DNA of 64,000 nucleotides from contig JAGPXD010000001.1 of the NCBI GenBank assembly GCA_020746995.1, forward strand, positions 6,820,001-6,884,000. Reading direction: 5' to 3'. Positions 12,901 to 22,857 of this stretch are shown here, one piece after another. The notes under the pieces were generated by a model that saw only the letters and a program-made list of their open reading frames with translations, had not been told where the DNA came from and did no database searches. The DNA is from Plectosphaerella cucumerina (Eukaryota; Ascomycota; Sordariomycetes; Glomerellales; Plectosphaerellaceae). Within the stretch, counting starts at the first letter, position 1. Every line of letters starts with the position of its first letter. A program made the position numbers and the translations under genes.

Positions 12901-14059
12901 CACACGACCCCGACGTGACTCGAAGGTTGAGTTGTATCGTGTTGCCCTGGAGCAGCTGCACGCTGGTCAAGGAGACGTCGGCCCTGTCGCAACCGAGCTC
13001 GCCTCTGAAGCCGTCAACGTTGGCTCTCAGCTCGGCTGGCGCGGGGAGGTCGGCCTGGAAGGACTGAAAGGCGTTATCCCGGGTCACTCCATCGGGCATG
13101 TTGATGCTCTGGGATTGGATTCCGACGATCGAGTTGACCGCCAGGACGCCGCCCTCACGCAGGGATGTCGGCACATTGTCGCTGAAGGCATCCGTGACGC
13201 GGAGTGTGGCCGCGTTGTCTGTGACGTCTGTGAAGGTAGGGATGATGAGGGCGACCGAGGCCACGATGACGATTTTGAGAATGACGGATATGACGGAGAC
13301 GACGACAACAAGCCAGTCGCGATTCCGGAGGGCTATTCGGATGGCCAGGGGCTGCAACATGGAGGTGTAGTCGAGCATTAGTGTCCGCTCGAGGTCAGCC
13401 GGCCCCTTTGCCATGCGAAGCCACGGCGCTGTCAACTTTGCCTGGTACTCGACTCTCGACCACATGACAGCGACAACGAGCACGACGGCAGGGGCGAGGA
13501 ACTGCCAGGGGTATCGCACACCCCGGTCTGGCCATGCGATGCCGGACCTTCGTTTTGAGACCTCCAACAATATTTCGACAGCGGCGGCGAGGGACGCGAA
13601 TAACAGGAAGAATAGGAGGATGATCCTCCGTCGGAGGTAGAAAGGCCGCCATGGGAGGGCGACCTGAAGCAGCCTGTCGCTCTTTGTGACGTCGGCGAGG
13701 TCTGCAGATTCGGGGGTTGCGGGTGGCGGAGAAGGCGATCTATTACGGACGGCGCCTGCTCTTGAATTAATAGGTTGGCCCCGGGTTGTCGGCCGGGGCT
13801 GGTTGGATGTGCGGTCATCTGGCGGGCGAAGGCGCGTCGTGCTCGCTGCGCTCAGCGAAGGCGTGTGTGACGGCCGCGGTTTGCTGAAGGATTGCGGACC
13901 GGGGGCGTATGGTCGTTGAAGGCGATCGTTGGACATGACCCTCGGTCTCGGCTGGTTTCTGTTTGATTGAATTATGTATTGGTGGTAGGAATCGAGGCCG
14001 GCCAGCGTCTGCCTCTGTCCCTGTCGTGGGACATTGGCCCTGGCGCGGTCGTTGTCCAT
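9938..14059 (-). CDS. DUF3433-type multi-pass membrane protein
   Basis: A single-exon ORF of 1373 residues, matching the large fungal membrane proteins that carry two DUF3433 units. The first about 110 residues are Arg/Pro/Ser-rich and look disordered and cytosolic. Two halves follow, each with paired hydrophobic helices (for example IILLFFLLFASLAAAVEILL, WLVVVVSVISVILKIVIVA, then LWARIALIVVAFVMVIGLEV and YLVWTTFTVVLLGTVALY). Each helix group is followed by a long Cys-poor extracytoplasmic region with several N-glycosylation sequons. The halves resemble each other in layout, which suggests internal duplication. A last helix (about 1240-1265) precedes a cytosolic tail of about 100 residues. 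The molecular function is unknown in the family; plasma membrane is the likely site. The start at 14059 is the first in-frame ATG and could be slightly long. Confidence 0.85.
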   Translation of the reverse strand: MDNDRARANVPRQGQRQTLAGLDSYHQYIIQSNRNQPRPRVMSNDRLQRPYAPGPQSFSKPRPSHTPSLSAASTTRLRPPDDRTSNQPRPTTRGQPINSRAGAVRNRSPSPPPATPESADLADVTKSDRLLQVALPWRPFYLRRRIILLFFLLFASLAAAVEILLEVSKRRSGIAWPDRGVRYPWQFLAPAVVLVVAVMWSRVEYQAKLTAPWLRMAKGPADLERTLMLDYTSMLQPLAIRIALRNRDWLVVVVSVISVILKIVIVASVALIIPTFTDVTDNAATLRVTDAFSDNVPTSLREGGVLAVNSIVGIQSQSINMPDGVTRDNAFQSFQADLPAPAELRANVDGFRGELGCDRADVSLTSVQLLQGNTIQLNLRVTSGSCVTNHLFSSELLASPENARIPRVFMRFRDAGCNDSPATADQRVVIFVGTLTLDASTIPTNPNVQNAQLAGQIPQSGAVVCRSMYTVAPFEVTKNATQVLTSSRITNRAGRTLQGVDPWDIAEAHFDAYSSVPNIVGLPSASTLYPGLAVVESDSIMDALIATEVLERGLPQLGSLLEPTALGQLSTSYWSRYTAFLAKESLVIPIRQNVLGRAVLAGQRLIVKEVPAHFITAFLGLATILALVADYLTPKEGFLPRKPSTIIGMATLLAHSRPLLQCLRGAGAANEETIRQRLQGSRYYVGVEAYEKTSYPGVGYFKILGGHPPPQNAPIEFSHTGRWKRPIPLRLWARIALIVVAFVMVIGLEVLLRFSDQRRGFISVSGNEYLYLVWTTFTVVLLGTVALYTSKADFETRVLAPYAKLRFGGSLGTSAALDFLDKSRIPVLWSALRTGNPSVLVAAVTALLAGVLVVFAGTLFTAVPAMNSRSVVLQSTDFFADRIAPPATILGIPTVLDRDVAISSLILHANLSFPDFTFDDLTIPAMQLEAPISQSDLDLGVVRVATVLRVLRPNLDCRLYPRSEITTNITFNYQIGTIPDPLRIDVASEPCRRAGSEILGSNAIISASNSRTANAAGLFGRATSKVINPSQCSDFFYTWGRVINGSAGNPQVSVVSAMGCNETAQTVTANVIFQGPDLRIDPNLPPTVQEMTAVTNSVVLAPLQYDALADTSTPGNMLDPFFSSLTTSRFAIPVGDLGDDQLDAAGRVADAAVSQHKLIRTQSINIRSRQTLTPQGTFPSVSNGVQVGSGLDPGTDAETAQPRLLATLTSASSTERRRLLVDEVTVRILQGLLSAIVLGGVASLTLALIGSGGAVGVGMLPRHPGSIASVAALLADGNLFGYLPRGAEWMTCEQLEADIRGRGELGDIAMGWETVRRRRRDDASRLGLPPEPTRRAEEEFGIRVIREGGWQGGSEVGLGQQARVGIAQQRYAS

Positions 14060-16993
14060 GACGGCGAGGGCAGGGCCGGGGCCCGTTGGTTGCGACTAGG
14101 CGTCGAGGGCGTGCCGTCACCTCACGATCATGGTCGGGTTTTCTGTGCTGGTCAGGCGTATGGAGAAGACCTCCGTTCGATGATGCCGATTGAGGCCGCG
14201 GCTTGTGAAGGTCGTCTCGATAGGTCGTCGATGTGCGCGTCGTGGAGCTGTCGTGGTCGTATAGCTTGGAGGGCTTCCTGGTCACCCACAAGTCGTCGCT
14301 AGGTGGATATCGTCGAAGCTGGAGCTGATTCAGTCGACAGGCGTCCTGCCACTGGTGAAGGCAGCAAAGTGAGGTTCGTCTGAACGGGTATCAGTCAGGC
14401 GGGAGGCGAGTGGCGATGCATGAATTACGGGAGTGTTGATGTGATGTCTGTCTGGGGCAAGTTCAGGCAGGTCCGCGCCAGGCGAGCAGGGAAAGCAAAA
14501 AAGAACCGAGTCAACGGCTTCATCGACCGGCCGGCCGGCTCCCCAGACAACACAGCGCGCAGCACGGCTTCCGATACGACACCTCCTCGGCCAAGAGGGG
14601 GGTGTGCGACTGTGCCTGTGCCTGTGCGTGTGGGCGCGGGTGCGACGCAAGACACCAAGCACCTTGCGCTCGGGCGTTGGGCCAAGATTGCACCGGAACC
14701 ATGGCCCACGTGGCTGAGGACGCTTGAGGTCGAGCTGAGCCAGGTCGAGGTGTCCAGCCGTGCCAGGGGAGGTCGGAGGAGCCTACGGGGCCAGGAGTCA
14801 AGACAATGAACGTGTGTTCAGAGCTCTCGGTTCCAACCTCCAGGGGGGTCAGATCGACGAAACATCTCGGGAGGTTGATGATAGGTGCGTGCGGACGGGA
14901 GAGTCGTCCATTTCGGGGTGCCGATGAAACGGTTGCGGTCGTTGCAGGTGTGAGAGCTTGTCGCAGACCCCTGCGCTGGCGGTCGGTGGGATCAGGTGAT
15001 TTGGTGGCATCTGCGCGTGAGAAGACATCTTGGGGGTTGCAGCGATTGCGTCAGGCGAAGAGCATGCATTGCACGGATGACGGTGGGAGGATGTCGGTTC
15101 AAGGGTTCCTGACGATCAGGGATAGAATTGAGGGGAGCTCCATTGTGAGCTCTGAGGAGATTTGGGCTTCAGTCAGGCCTCGGAGGAAAGCCAGGTTCTG
15201 GGATGCAGCGTAGCGGCCGACGGCAGGCACCATCGATGGGTCGCTCCTTCCACTGGTGTCCCACGGGCACGGCCGCGGTACCTGTCCCGTTCCTGCCCCT
15301 GCCTCCGGGAGGGCCCCACCTCACCATTTGAAGCCGTGTGGGGTCCCTCGGCCGTCCACGTGACCTCACCACCAGCAAATGCTCCCTCCTTGCACTCCCA
15401 CAGCATCCGTGCCGGCCGTGCGCCGGTCAATATTTCCATCCACCACCACCACACCTGAACGCTGCTTGCGCTGCCACCGCCCCTCCTACGCAAAAGCAAT
15501 TCCCGGACCGCGCCGAGAGCACGGGCAGAGTTTTGTTCTAGGTTTTCCTGTCACACCCTCCTTTCCTGTTTCTGTGCGAGTCGCGACACACGATGCCCTG
15601 GTCCGACAGCCTCCCGTTGTTTCCGAAGCCAAGAATCAGACAATCATCCGTCGTCATCACTTTCAGCTAGCTACTGCTGGTGCTGCGCGTTCCCGACCAA
15701 CTTGTTGACAGCTGGCGATGGCGCGCCGCTGCCGACGCTCGTCCTGGCCTGCCCCGTCGTGCTCTCGGACTCCCGAGCGCCGCGCGGTCAGCTCGCGCCA
15801 TCGTACCCGTTGACTCAACAGCTGTTGCGACGGGGCGGCGCAGTCCGAGCGACAAACTGCGTTGCACGGGCCTTGTCGTGAGGCATATCATGACCATCCA
15901 TGCCCGGCCTCTGTCCCGTTTGTGGTGTTCCTGCGACGACCAACGACCGGCTGCCCGCCGAGACAGGCATCGTCTCCGACTTTCGCTCGTGACGCTCAAT
16001 TTCTCAGTGATGAGATGTCCTTAGCCATGCCAATATTGACACTGTCGGCATGACAGCGTGTCATGCCGATGACAGCACCACTTGGTGCTGCTATGATATT
16101 TGGACAGGTCGATATGATAATGTGCATGACTCGCTGCCGTCCGATGCCGACCCCGGCTCGTGAGTGGCCCCGCAAAGTTGACGACATAGACAGAGGTCAT
16201 CTCCAACGTCTTGTTGTCCGCTGCTTCCGACCTCCAGACCCAAGCTGATCAAGGAAGCTGTTATTCCAAATAGAAGCACTGAGCGCAGACGATGTGTGAG
16301 GAGACCGTGACATATGCAAGGGCTCGGGGGCGGGCCGCTAACTACCTCCCTGCAGATTGCGCTTCAGCCTCTCGGCAAGACAAAACGGCAAGCCAAGATG
16401 CTCCCGGACCGGAAAGATAGGAACCTGCGACGAAACCCTGAATATGCTTCGTTCCTGTAAGACATTGCTGTTGTAATGCATTGGTCATGTGTCCATTGCA
16501 AGGGTTCAAACTCCCGTATGCTTGCCCCCTCACGACTCTCCTGATCTGCAGATCTTCATCGAGACAGCATTGTTTCTAAGGCAACCTGTCCGTAGAAAAA
16601 GAACGGGTGCTGCTATAGCCGAAATTTGCAAGACTGACTGTTCCTGGTTGCTCGGTCAGTGTGTGTTGGCGGCGTCAAGAAGCCTGGAGGCATTCCAGAT
16701 GAAAGTTTTGTTAAACGAAATGATCACCATTGCAAAAAGGGCAAACGCCGAGAAGTCCGAATGATTCGAAGAGGAAATCATCTCTTCCTGCTGTATTCGC
16801 GTAACTCTCCATCGACTGGTGCCCTGCTTGGCTCTCGGCCTGATTCATCCCCCTCCGCAGCAACCATCTGAATCACCGCCATTCTCTCGAAGGTAGAACC
16901 GCCCTGATCCATCGCCTCATCTAGCAACCCAGTGAATCATCCTCTCCGAAAACAAGGCAGGACCCTTGCTTCCATCGTAGTAGACCACGCCCT
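14060..16993. other. Long gene-free interval
   Basis: Nearly 3 kb between the 5' end of the DUF3433 gene and the 3' end of the cysteine-rich gene. ORFs up to 135 codons exist on both strands, but they show no domain, signal peptide or plausible splice partner. A short perfect inverted repeat at 16045-16069 (listed separately) is the only structure that stands out. I found no tRNA. Confidence 0.5.
16045..16069. repeat. Perfect 11-bp inverted repeat with 3-nt loop
   Basis: TCGGCATGACA at 16045-16055 pairs exactly with TGTCATGCCGA at 16059-16069 around a GCG loop. No gene lies nearby on either side to make it an obvious terminator, and its role is unknown. Confidence 0.6.
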
Positions 16994-17784
16994 TTAAAAA
17001 GCAGCGGCAAACGCGACGAAAACCCAAGCCCAGACCGATCCACGCGCCTCCTCAGCTCCGCGGCTCTCCTCGCCCCTCACCGCGCGGCACTCGCTGCCCC
17101 CGTGGCAGTACTCGCCCTTCTTGCAGCACCGCATCTCGCGGTGCCACTTGTCGTTGTTGGCGGTGCCGCCGCCGTCCTCGCCGCGGGCGCGGCCGCAGCA
17201 GGTCTCGCCTTCGTTGGCGCAGGCGTGGGTTCCGCCGGCGCAGCAGTCGCCGCGGACGCACTTGTCGCCGCAGAGGACGGCGGGGCGGGGGCAGCAGAGG
17301 CCGCGCTCCCCGTCGGCGCAGCCGGAGCCGGAGCGGCAGCAGCCCAGGCCGCAGCACTGCTTGTCGTTGGGGCAGCAGTTGTTGTGGAGGGGCTGGCAGG
17401 GACCTGTCCAGACGGTTAGTTGGGTTCCAGGACTTGATGCTAGGTGTGTGTGGACGAACCGTGGTTGCGGGGGCATTGATCCGTGTCACCGTCGCGGGAG
17501 GCAAGAACGGGGATGGCGGGAGCTTCAGCCTGGTAGGCGGCAGGGAAGGTGGCGATGGAGACGGCGAAGACGTTGTTGTTTCCATTGAAGAGGACGGTGG
17601 GAGTTCCGGCGGTGTAGTCGATGCTGCGCTGCCAGATTCGGCTGCCGTGCCTGGACCAGATGACGCCGGTTCCGGGGAGACAGTGGACGAGGGTTTCGAA
17701 CAGACCCGGGTAAAGGTAACAGAGGGTGATGAAGAACGTGAGGAAGTAGCATCCCACAATGAGAATCAGGGTTTCTTGCCTCAT
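16994..17784 (-). CDS. Cysteine-rich surface protein, probably GPI-anchored
   Basis: Exons 17460-17784 and 16994-17403 join across intron 17404-17459 (GTTCGT...ACAG) in phase for 244 residues. The N-terminus MRQETLILIVGCYFLTFFIT is a signal peptide or anchor. The middle holds a dense Cys cluster with repeated CC pairs (NNCCPNDKQCCGLGCC, LCCPRP, GDCCAGG, ETCCG, MRCCKK). The C-terminus (VWAWVFVAFAAAF) looks like a GPI signal. Cys-pair proteins of this kind are found on fungal walls and may bind carbohydrate, but I cannot name the family. A second hydrophobic stretch (NVFAVSIATFPAAYQAEAP) just before the Cys cluster resembles another signal peptide, so the true start could be in a different upstream exon. 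The unusual tandem repeat at 17869-18238 sits just upstream. Confidence 0.7.
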
Positions 17785-17868
17785 CTTGTCGGTGGTGATG
17801 GTCTCGGGACTCGGAAGATTCGTAATGAAGAGTTCGGACGGAGGGAGATAGTTGCTTGCGGATCAGAG

Positions 17869-18238
17869 GAGTCCTTGACAGACAAGAATGGACTGAGGGT
17901 ATTGGTAGCAGAAGACTGGTGATGCAGCGTATCAACTTGGCGAGCTTTCGTGGTGCTTGCTGATGATTTGAGTCCTTGATGAACCAAAGGTGTTGGTAGC
18001 TGCAGACTGTTAAATCAGAGTATCCACTTGGCGAGCTTCCGTGGTGCTTGTGGATGAGGTGAGTCCTTGAGAACACAAGATCGGACGAGAGGTATTGGCA
18101 GCTGAAGACTGGTGATGCAGAGTATCAACTCGGTGAGGTTCCTTGGTTGCTCGTGGATGATGTGAGAACACGAGAATGAACCAGAGATGTTGGTAGTTGA
18201 AGACTGGTGATGCAGAAAACAACTTCGTGAGGTTCCGT
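17869..18238. repeat. Degenerate tandem repeat, about 90-103 bp x 4
   Basis: Four head-to-tail units begin near 17869, 17970, 18061 and 18164. Each carries the same order of blocks on the + strand: GAGTCCTTGA or a relative, GGTATTGGTAGC, GAAGACTGGTGATGCAG, TATCAACTTGGCGAG, CGTGGTGCTTG and GATGA. Copies differ by scattered substitutions and small indels, so the array is old. It lies within 460 nt upstream of the cysteine-rich gene, in its promoter or 5' UTR. Confidence 0.8.
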
Positions 18239-18540
18239 CTCGAGTAGAGTCACCAGGACCAGGTCTCTGGGTCAGCTTGTGAGTCGATGGTGGCACAACG
18301 CCTGCTTCGCTTGAGAATCTCGGTGATCGTGCAGCAGAATGTCCGTCAGACAAGGAGGATTGTTTGTTTGTCTCCGGCGGGTGACTGGCGTGACTTGAGT
18401 TGAGGGGGATGTGCGCAGCTGAAAGAGGTTGGTGAAGAAGGTCAACGGAAGCTGGGTTGAAAAGTTTGCAGGCTTGGGTCAAGGGCAGGAATTTAAATCC
18501 CCGTCAAAAAAAAGGCGTGGGTAGCCCTCGCCCTGAGGGT

Positions 18541-18596
18541 ATCGACGACTCAGCGATGCGGCTTAGTCGTCGATGCGGCTGAGGTGCCGAGCCGCA
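18541..18596. repeat. Two adjacent inverted repeats
   Basis: ATCGACGACT (18541-18550) pairs with AGTCGTCGAT (18565-18574) over a 14-nt spacer. Starting on the last base of that arm, TGCGGCT (18574-18580) pairs with AGCCGCA (18590-18596) over 9 nt. The sequence GATGCGGCT also occurs in near-direct repeat. The structure sits between the 3' end of the glutaminyl-tRNA synthetase gene and the upstream region of the cysteine-rich gene. Confidence 0.6.
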
Positions 18597-18722
18597 CATC
18601 GTGAAGTCTTGTGGACCCCACATGTTGGTGTTGCATCAAAGTTGCATTGGCAGGAAAGGCTTCTTCAGATTCATACTATGTAAGAGCTCATCATGCATGT
18701 CCATCAACACCACCACCCAACC

Positions 18723-21025
18723 CTAGTTCTTGCCAGAGTCCTCCTTCAGAGACACAATCCGGTTGAGGACAATCTTGTCATCTGTCGAATCACTGTCCAT
18801 GGCCTGGGGGGAGTCAGTAGAGTTCAGGGGGAAAAGTAGACCGAATCACTCACGAAGTAGGCCAGACGCATGGCCTGGAAGCGCACACTCTCGGGGCCGC
18901 CCTTGCCGAGCTCCGACTCGCCGGCAGCCTCAGGCCAGGGAGCACGCTTCCTGACTTCATCGAGGCCGCTCTCAACGATGGCGTCGGTGTAGATGATCTC
19001 GCTCTCCGGGTTGATGTCCTTGAGGAAACCGCCCTCGACATCCTCGGGCCGCTCGCTCTTGAACAGGGGGTTGTGGATGCGAGCCTCGACGCGGCGCGAG
19101 CCCTCGGTGCCGACCCAGCTGATGAAGGCCTTGGGCTTCTTGCCCTCCTTGTCGAAAACGGCGCGGACCTCGGTGATCTTGCCCGTCGCCTCGTCCTTGG
19201 TGAAGCTGGTGGCCTTGATGGGGTAGGGGGCGTTCATCAGACCGACGCTCTTGCCAGGGGCGAGGCGGAAGTAATCCTTGTGGTCCTCTTCGCGGAAGTC
19301 GGCGCGCTCGATGTAGACTGTGGACGTGAACTTGATCTTGTGCGAGCCCATCTTGGGGTCCTTGGGGCTGAAGGGCGCTTCAATCTCGGTCTCCTCAGCG
19401 TCTTCGATGACGACGGGAATAGGGTCGAGAATGAGCATGAGGCGGGGAACGGTCCTCTCGAGGTATTTCCGGACTGCCTGCTCGAAGCGGGATGTCTGGA
19501 TGGTGGCTGTGGATGTGGTAACCTAGGGTTGTCAGCAAAGCCTTCGCAGCTGTGGGGGTCTACGTACTCCAAGCTCGTTGACAAACTCAAGAATGGCTCC
19601 AGGCGGGATACCTCTCCGCTTGAGGGCAACGAGGGTGTACAGACGGGGGCTGGCAGATGTGTCAGTTGGTGTTGCTGGCGGTATTCTAGGCCCACTCACT
19701 CGTCCCAGTTGCGGACGTGGCCGTCCTCAACGAGCTTCTGGATCTTGCGCTTCGACAGGACCGTTCCGGTGATGTTCAGGCGACCGTACTCTCTCTGCAT
19801 GGGCTGGAAGTCGACAATCTGCTTGTTCAGCCACTCATATGCTAGGAACATGTTAGCAACCGACAATAGGGAGGAGTTCGATCGCACTCACAGACTCGCG
19901 ACTGGACGAACTCGGTGGTGCACAGGCTGTGGGTGATGCCCTCCAGGGAATCAACAATGCAGTGCGTGAAGTCGTAACTGGGCATGGTCAGCTGTGCATA
20001 TTGGGCGCTTCGATATCCTCAACTCACGTAGGGTAGATCTTCCAGTCCCAACCGGTACGATGGTGGGGCGTCTCGGTCTTGATGCGATATGCTGCAAGAT
20101 CCCACATCTGCGACCAGGTCAGCAATGCTTTTAGCAACCACTCAATCCTGCGACCTTACCTGGGGGTTTCCGTCTGTGATATCCTGTTTCATGCGGAGGA
20201 ACACCTCCTTGGGCTTGTACTTTCCATCCCGCATGTCCCGGAACTTCTGGAGGTTCTCTTCGACGGACTGCTCGGCGTGCGCGCACCTGTAGCGCGGCGA
20301 AGAGCCCTTCTCGCCTCCCCTCTGGAGCTTGATCTCGGTATCTGAAACGCATCAGCAACCCACCCAAGACTTCGGAAGAGCAGCCATACCGTTGCAAGCG
20401 CAGACGTAAGCCTTCCCCAGGCCAATCAGCTTCTCTGCCAGATCGTATAGCACCTGGAACTGGTCGCTCGAGTAGGTGATCTTGTACGGGGTGAAGCCCA
20501 GCCAGCGGACCATCTCCTCAATCGCCAGGAAGTATTTCTCCTCCTCCTTCTCGGGGTTCGTGTCATCGTATCGGAGGTAGCTGTCACAGGCTGTCAGTTG
20601 GCGTGCATTCGAGAGGATCGCATTCGAGAGGATCGGCCGACGTCCACATACCAGATACCGCCGTGGTGCTTCGCGAAGCCAAAGTTGACAGCAATGGCCT
20701 TGGCGTGGCCAATGTGGAGGAAACCGTTGGGCTCGGGCGGGAATCGCGTGACGACGTTCTTCTCGGGCCTCTCGCCAAAGACGTCCGACAGGAAGCCCTG
20801 CTTGAACATGGCCTCCGGGTCGAGGGGCGCCTCCTCCTCCTTCTTGGGCTTGGGCTTCTGCTGCTGCTTGGGCGGGGCATTGGCCGTGTCGGCTGCCTTC
20901 TGCTCTTTGGCGGCCTTCTTGTTGCGCTTGGCGATGCGCTTCTTCAGCTCGCCCTTGGACACCATCTCGCCTGTCTCCTCGTCCAGGTGCAGCTTGGCCG
21001 TCTGCTCGGCGATTGCGTCGGCCAT
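18723..21025 (-). CDS. GLN4: Glutaminyl-tRNA synthetase, cytosolic
   Basis: Charges tRNA-Gln with glutamine using ATP (class I aminoacyl-tRNA synthetase, GlnRS/GluRS branch). Nine exons keep phase throughout: 20652-21025, 20390-20580, 20160-20341, 20028-20107, 19892-19977, 19700-19841, 19568-19649, 18854-19522 and 18723-18803. They give 628 residues. A Lys/Gln-rich N-terminal extension (about 1-90, [19 protein letters not shown]) precedes the class I signature [17 protein letters not shown] with HIGH at 104-107. The KMSKS-type loop is VLSKRK. The C-terminal half (from [17 protein letters not shown]) is the anticodon-binding beta-barrel region. The last 26 residues come from a small terminal exon. 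The extension is much shorter than the N-terminal domain of budding-yeast Gln4. The symbol follows the yeast orthologue. Confidence 0.95.
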
Positions 21026-21812
21026 TGTGGCTGATGTGGCGGCGGGGCCGGGTGCTTCGAGGGAACGTTGGGTGTGTTTGGGGTTCGTGATGGCTTCGCG
21101 ACGCCGTTGAACGTGGCAGTACTTTGTGCGTCGGATCTCGGGAGGGTCGCAAGCAGGAGCAAGCAGATCAAAGGGAGTTGCGCGGGGCAGTCGCGATAAT
21201 ATTTTGAGTCATGCCCCGCCAGAGTCACCGCCGAGCTGAAGGAGGGGTGAGACACAACTGAAGCACTGATAAGATAAGGGAAAGAGGCGATAAGCACAGG
21301 AGCTTGGGCCACCGAGTATGATGCCGCCTCCCCATTTTGGGAGAGTACTGTACCAGGGGACGTGTTTCTGCCGCTTGGCTGGAATGACAGACGTCAAGAC
21401 AAAGGGAGATGATCTCTGGTGATATCGTCCAGTGAGGTATTTGGGACTGGCTGGGAGGCGTTTGACGGAAAGTTTCTTTGCTCTGCATCATCGGGACATG
21501 AATTTCGCGCATGTTCTCCGTCGTCACTTTAGAGTGTCAGCTCCCTGTCAGGAACGTCCAAGGCCCCTGAAGCTCAGCAACCCCGCCCCCGCCAGATTTA
21601 CAGCGCCTTCGCGCCAGGGCAAACACCTCCTGTCGCGTCACGCGGCGTCATCTTCCATCCGAGTCCCAACCAGAGCCTGAGCCAACGTCGATTGTCTTGC
21701 CTGCCAGACTTGAACTCGAGATTTCTATCCCGTTCCAAACCACAAAACAACTTGTTTCCAACCCGCTCTCGCACCTTCTATCAGCACCTCAACCCATCAA
21801 CTCTACCCCCGC
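21026..21812. promoter_or_regulatory. Divergent promoter between GlnRS and macro-domain genes
   Basis: About 790 nt separating two genes transcribed away from each other. No supported ORF lies within it. C-rich stretches just before the macro-domain start (21700-21812) suggest its transcription start area. No specific regulator site is claimed. Confidence 0.4.
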
Positions 21813-22584
21813 ATGATCGCCTCCAGAGCTCTCAGGATGGCCGTCATTCCAGGATTCCATATCCCCACCCTCACGGGCCTCTACCAGCAGGGCAAGCTCT
21901 CCGCACCCGAGGCCGAGCCCTTCCACCCTCCAAACCCCAGCCACAACAACCGGGTCGCAATCATCCGCGGAGACATCACCAAGCTGGGCGTCGACGCCAT
22001 CGTCAACGCAGCTAACACCTCACTGCTCGGCGGCGGAGGTGTCGACGGCGCCATCCACCGTGCCGCCGGCCCCGACCTCGTCCGCGAGTGCCGCACCCTT
22101 GACGGCTGCGAGACGGGCTCCGCAAAGATCACAGACGGCTACCGCCTGCCCGCCTCAAAGGTCATTCACGCCGTCGGCCCTGTGTACTACAACTACAGCA
22201 CCGACGAGGCTGCGGCCCTGCTGAAGGGTTGCTACACCACCTCGCTCGCCCTCGCCGCCAGCAACGGATGCAGGAGCATCGCCTTCAACTGCATCAGCAC
22301 CGGCATCTACGGCTACCCGAGCCGAAGCGCCGTTCAGGTTGCCCTCGGCGCCGTCCGGGAGTTCCTCGACGGAGCTGACGGTGCGAAGCTGGCCAAGATT
22401 GTCTTCTGCCTGTTTGAGGAGAAGGACGTCACTGCCTACACCAAATACGTGCCGTAAGTACCCGTTGTTGCTAGATATTGGGAACCGTAGCTGACTTCTC
22501 CATAGCCTCTACTTCCCTCCTAACGAGGACGTCGTCGCCGGTAACGACACGGGAGCTTCAGCCATGGTTGCCGAGAGCGAGTAG
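21813..22584 (+). CDS. Macro-domain (ADP-ribose-binding) protein
   Basis: Macro domains bind ADP-ribose, and many of this type hydrolyse O-acetyl-ADP-ribose or mono-ADP-ribosyl marks. Exons 21813-22453 and 22506-22584 join across intron 22454-22505 in phase for 239 residues. Motifs are [20 protein letters not shown] (about 52-71), the phosphate-binding [14 protein letters not shown] with the Asp/His of the hydrolytic type, and [13 protein letters not shown] near 160. This pattern is that of the MacroD-like class. No signal peptide or transit peptide is clear; the first nine residues (MIASRALRM) are weakly basic, so an alternative start at ATG 21837 is possible. The second exon gives a short acidic C-terminal tail. 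Confidence 0.93.
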
Positions 22585-22857
22585 CCGCCTGACCATCACG
22601 ATTGTAGCACGATATTCAAGGATGCAAGGCGTTCAAGGAGTTGAATATTGGCATTGGTCTTAGGTAACCTATTCCAGTCATTGCATGTGGAAACGTTTCC
22701 GTAGAAGTTGGTCTTGAGGTGATGTCTGTATTGTCAATCGAGTGTAAAGCAAAGGCCTTTACCGAACGCCCTCCCACCGTCAGCAAAGCAGAAACGCAGA
22801 TACTTCCGTCTAACCCAAAGCCTTTACTTCTAGTGTATCCAGCGCACGATCACCTCC

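Noticed and set aside
12533..13381. 282-codon + strand ORF inside the DUF3433 gene
   Set aside because: Antisense of a real membrane protein; no features of its own.
14806..15213. 135-codon + strand ORF in the gene-free region
   Set aside because: No signal, domain or splice partner; length is expected by chance in GC-rich DNA.
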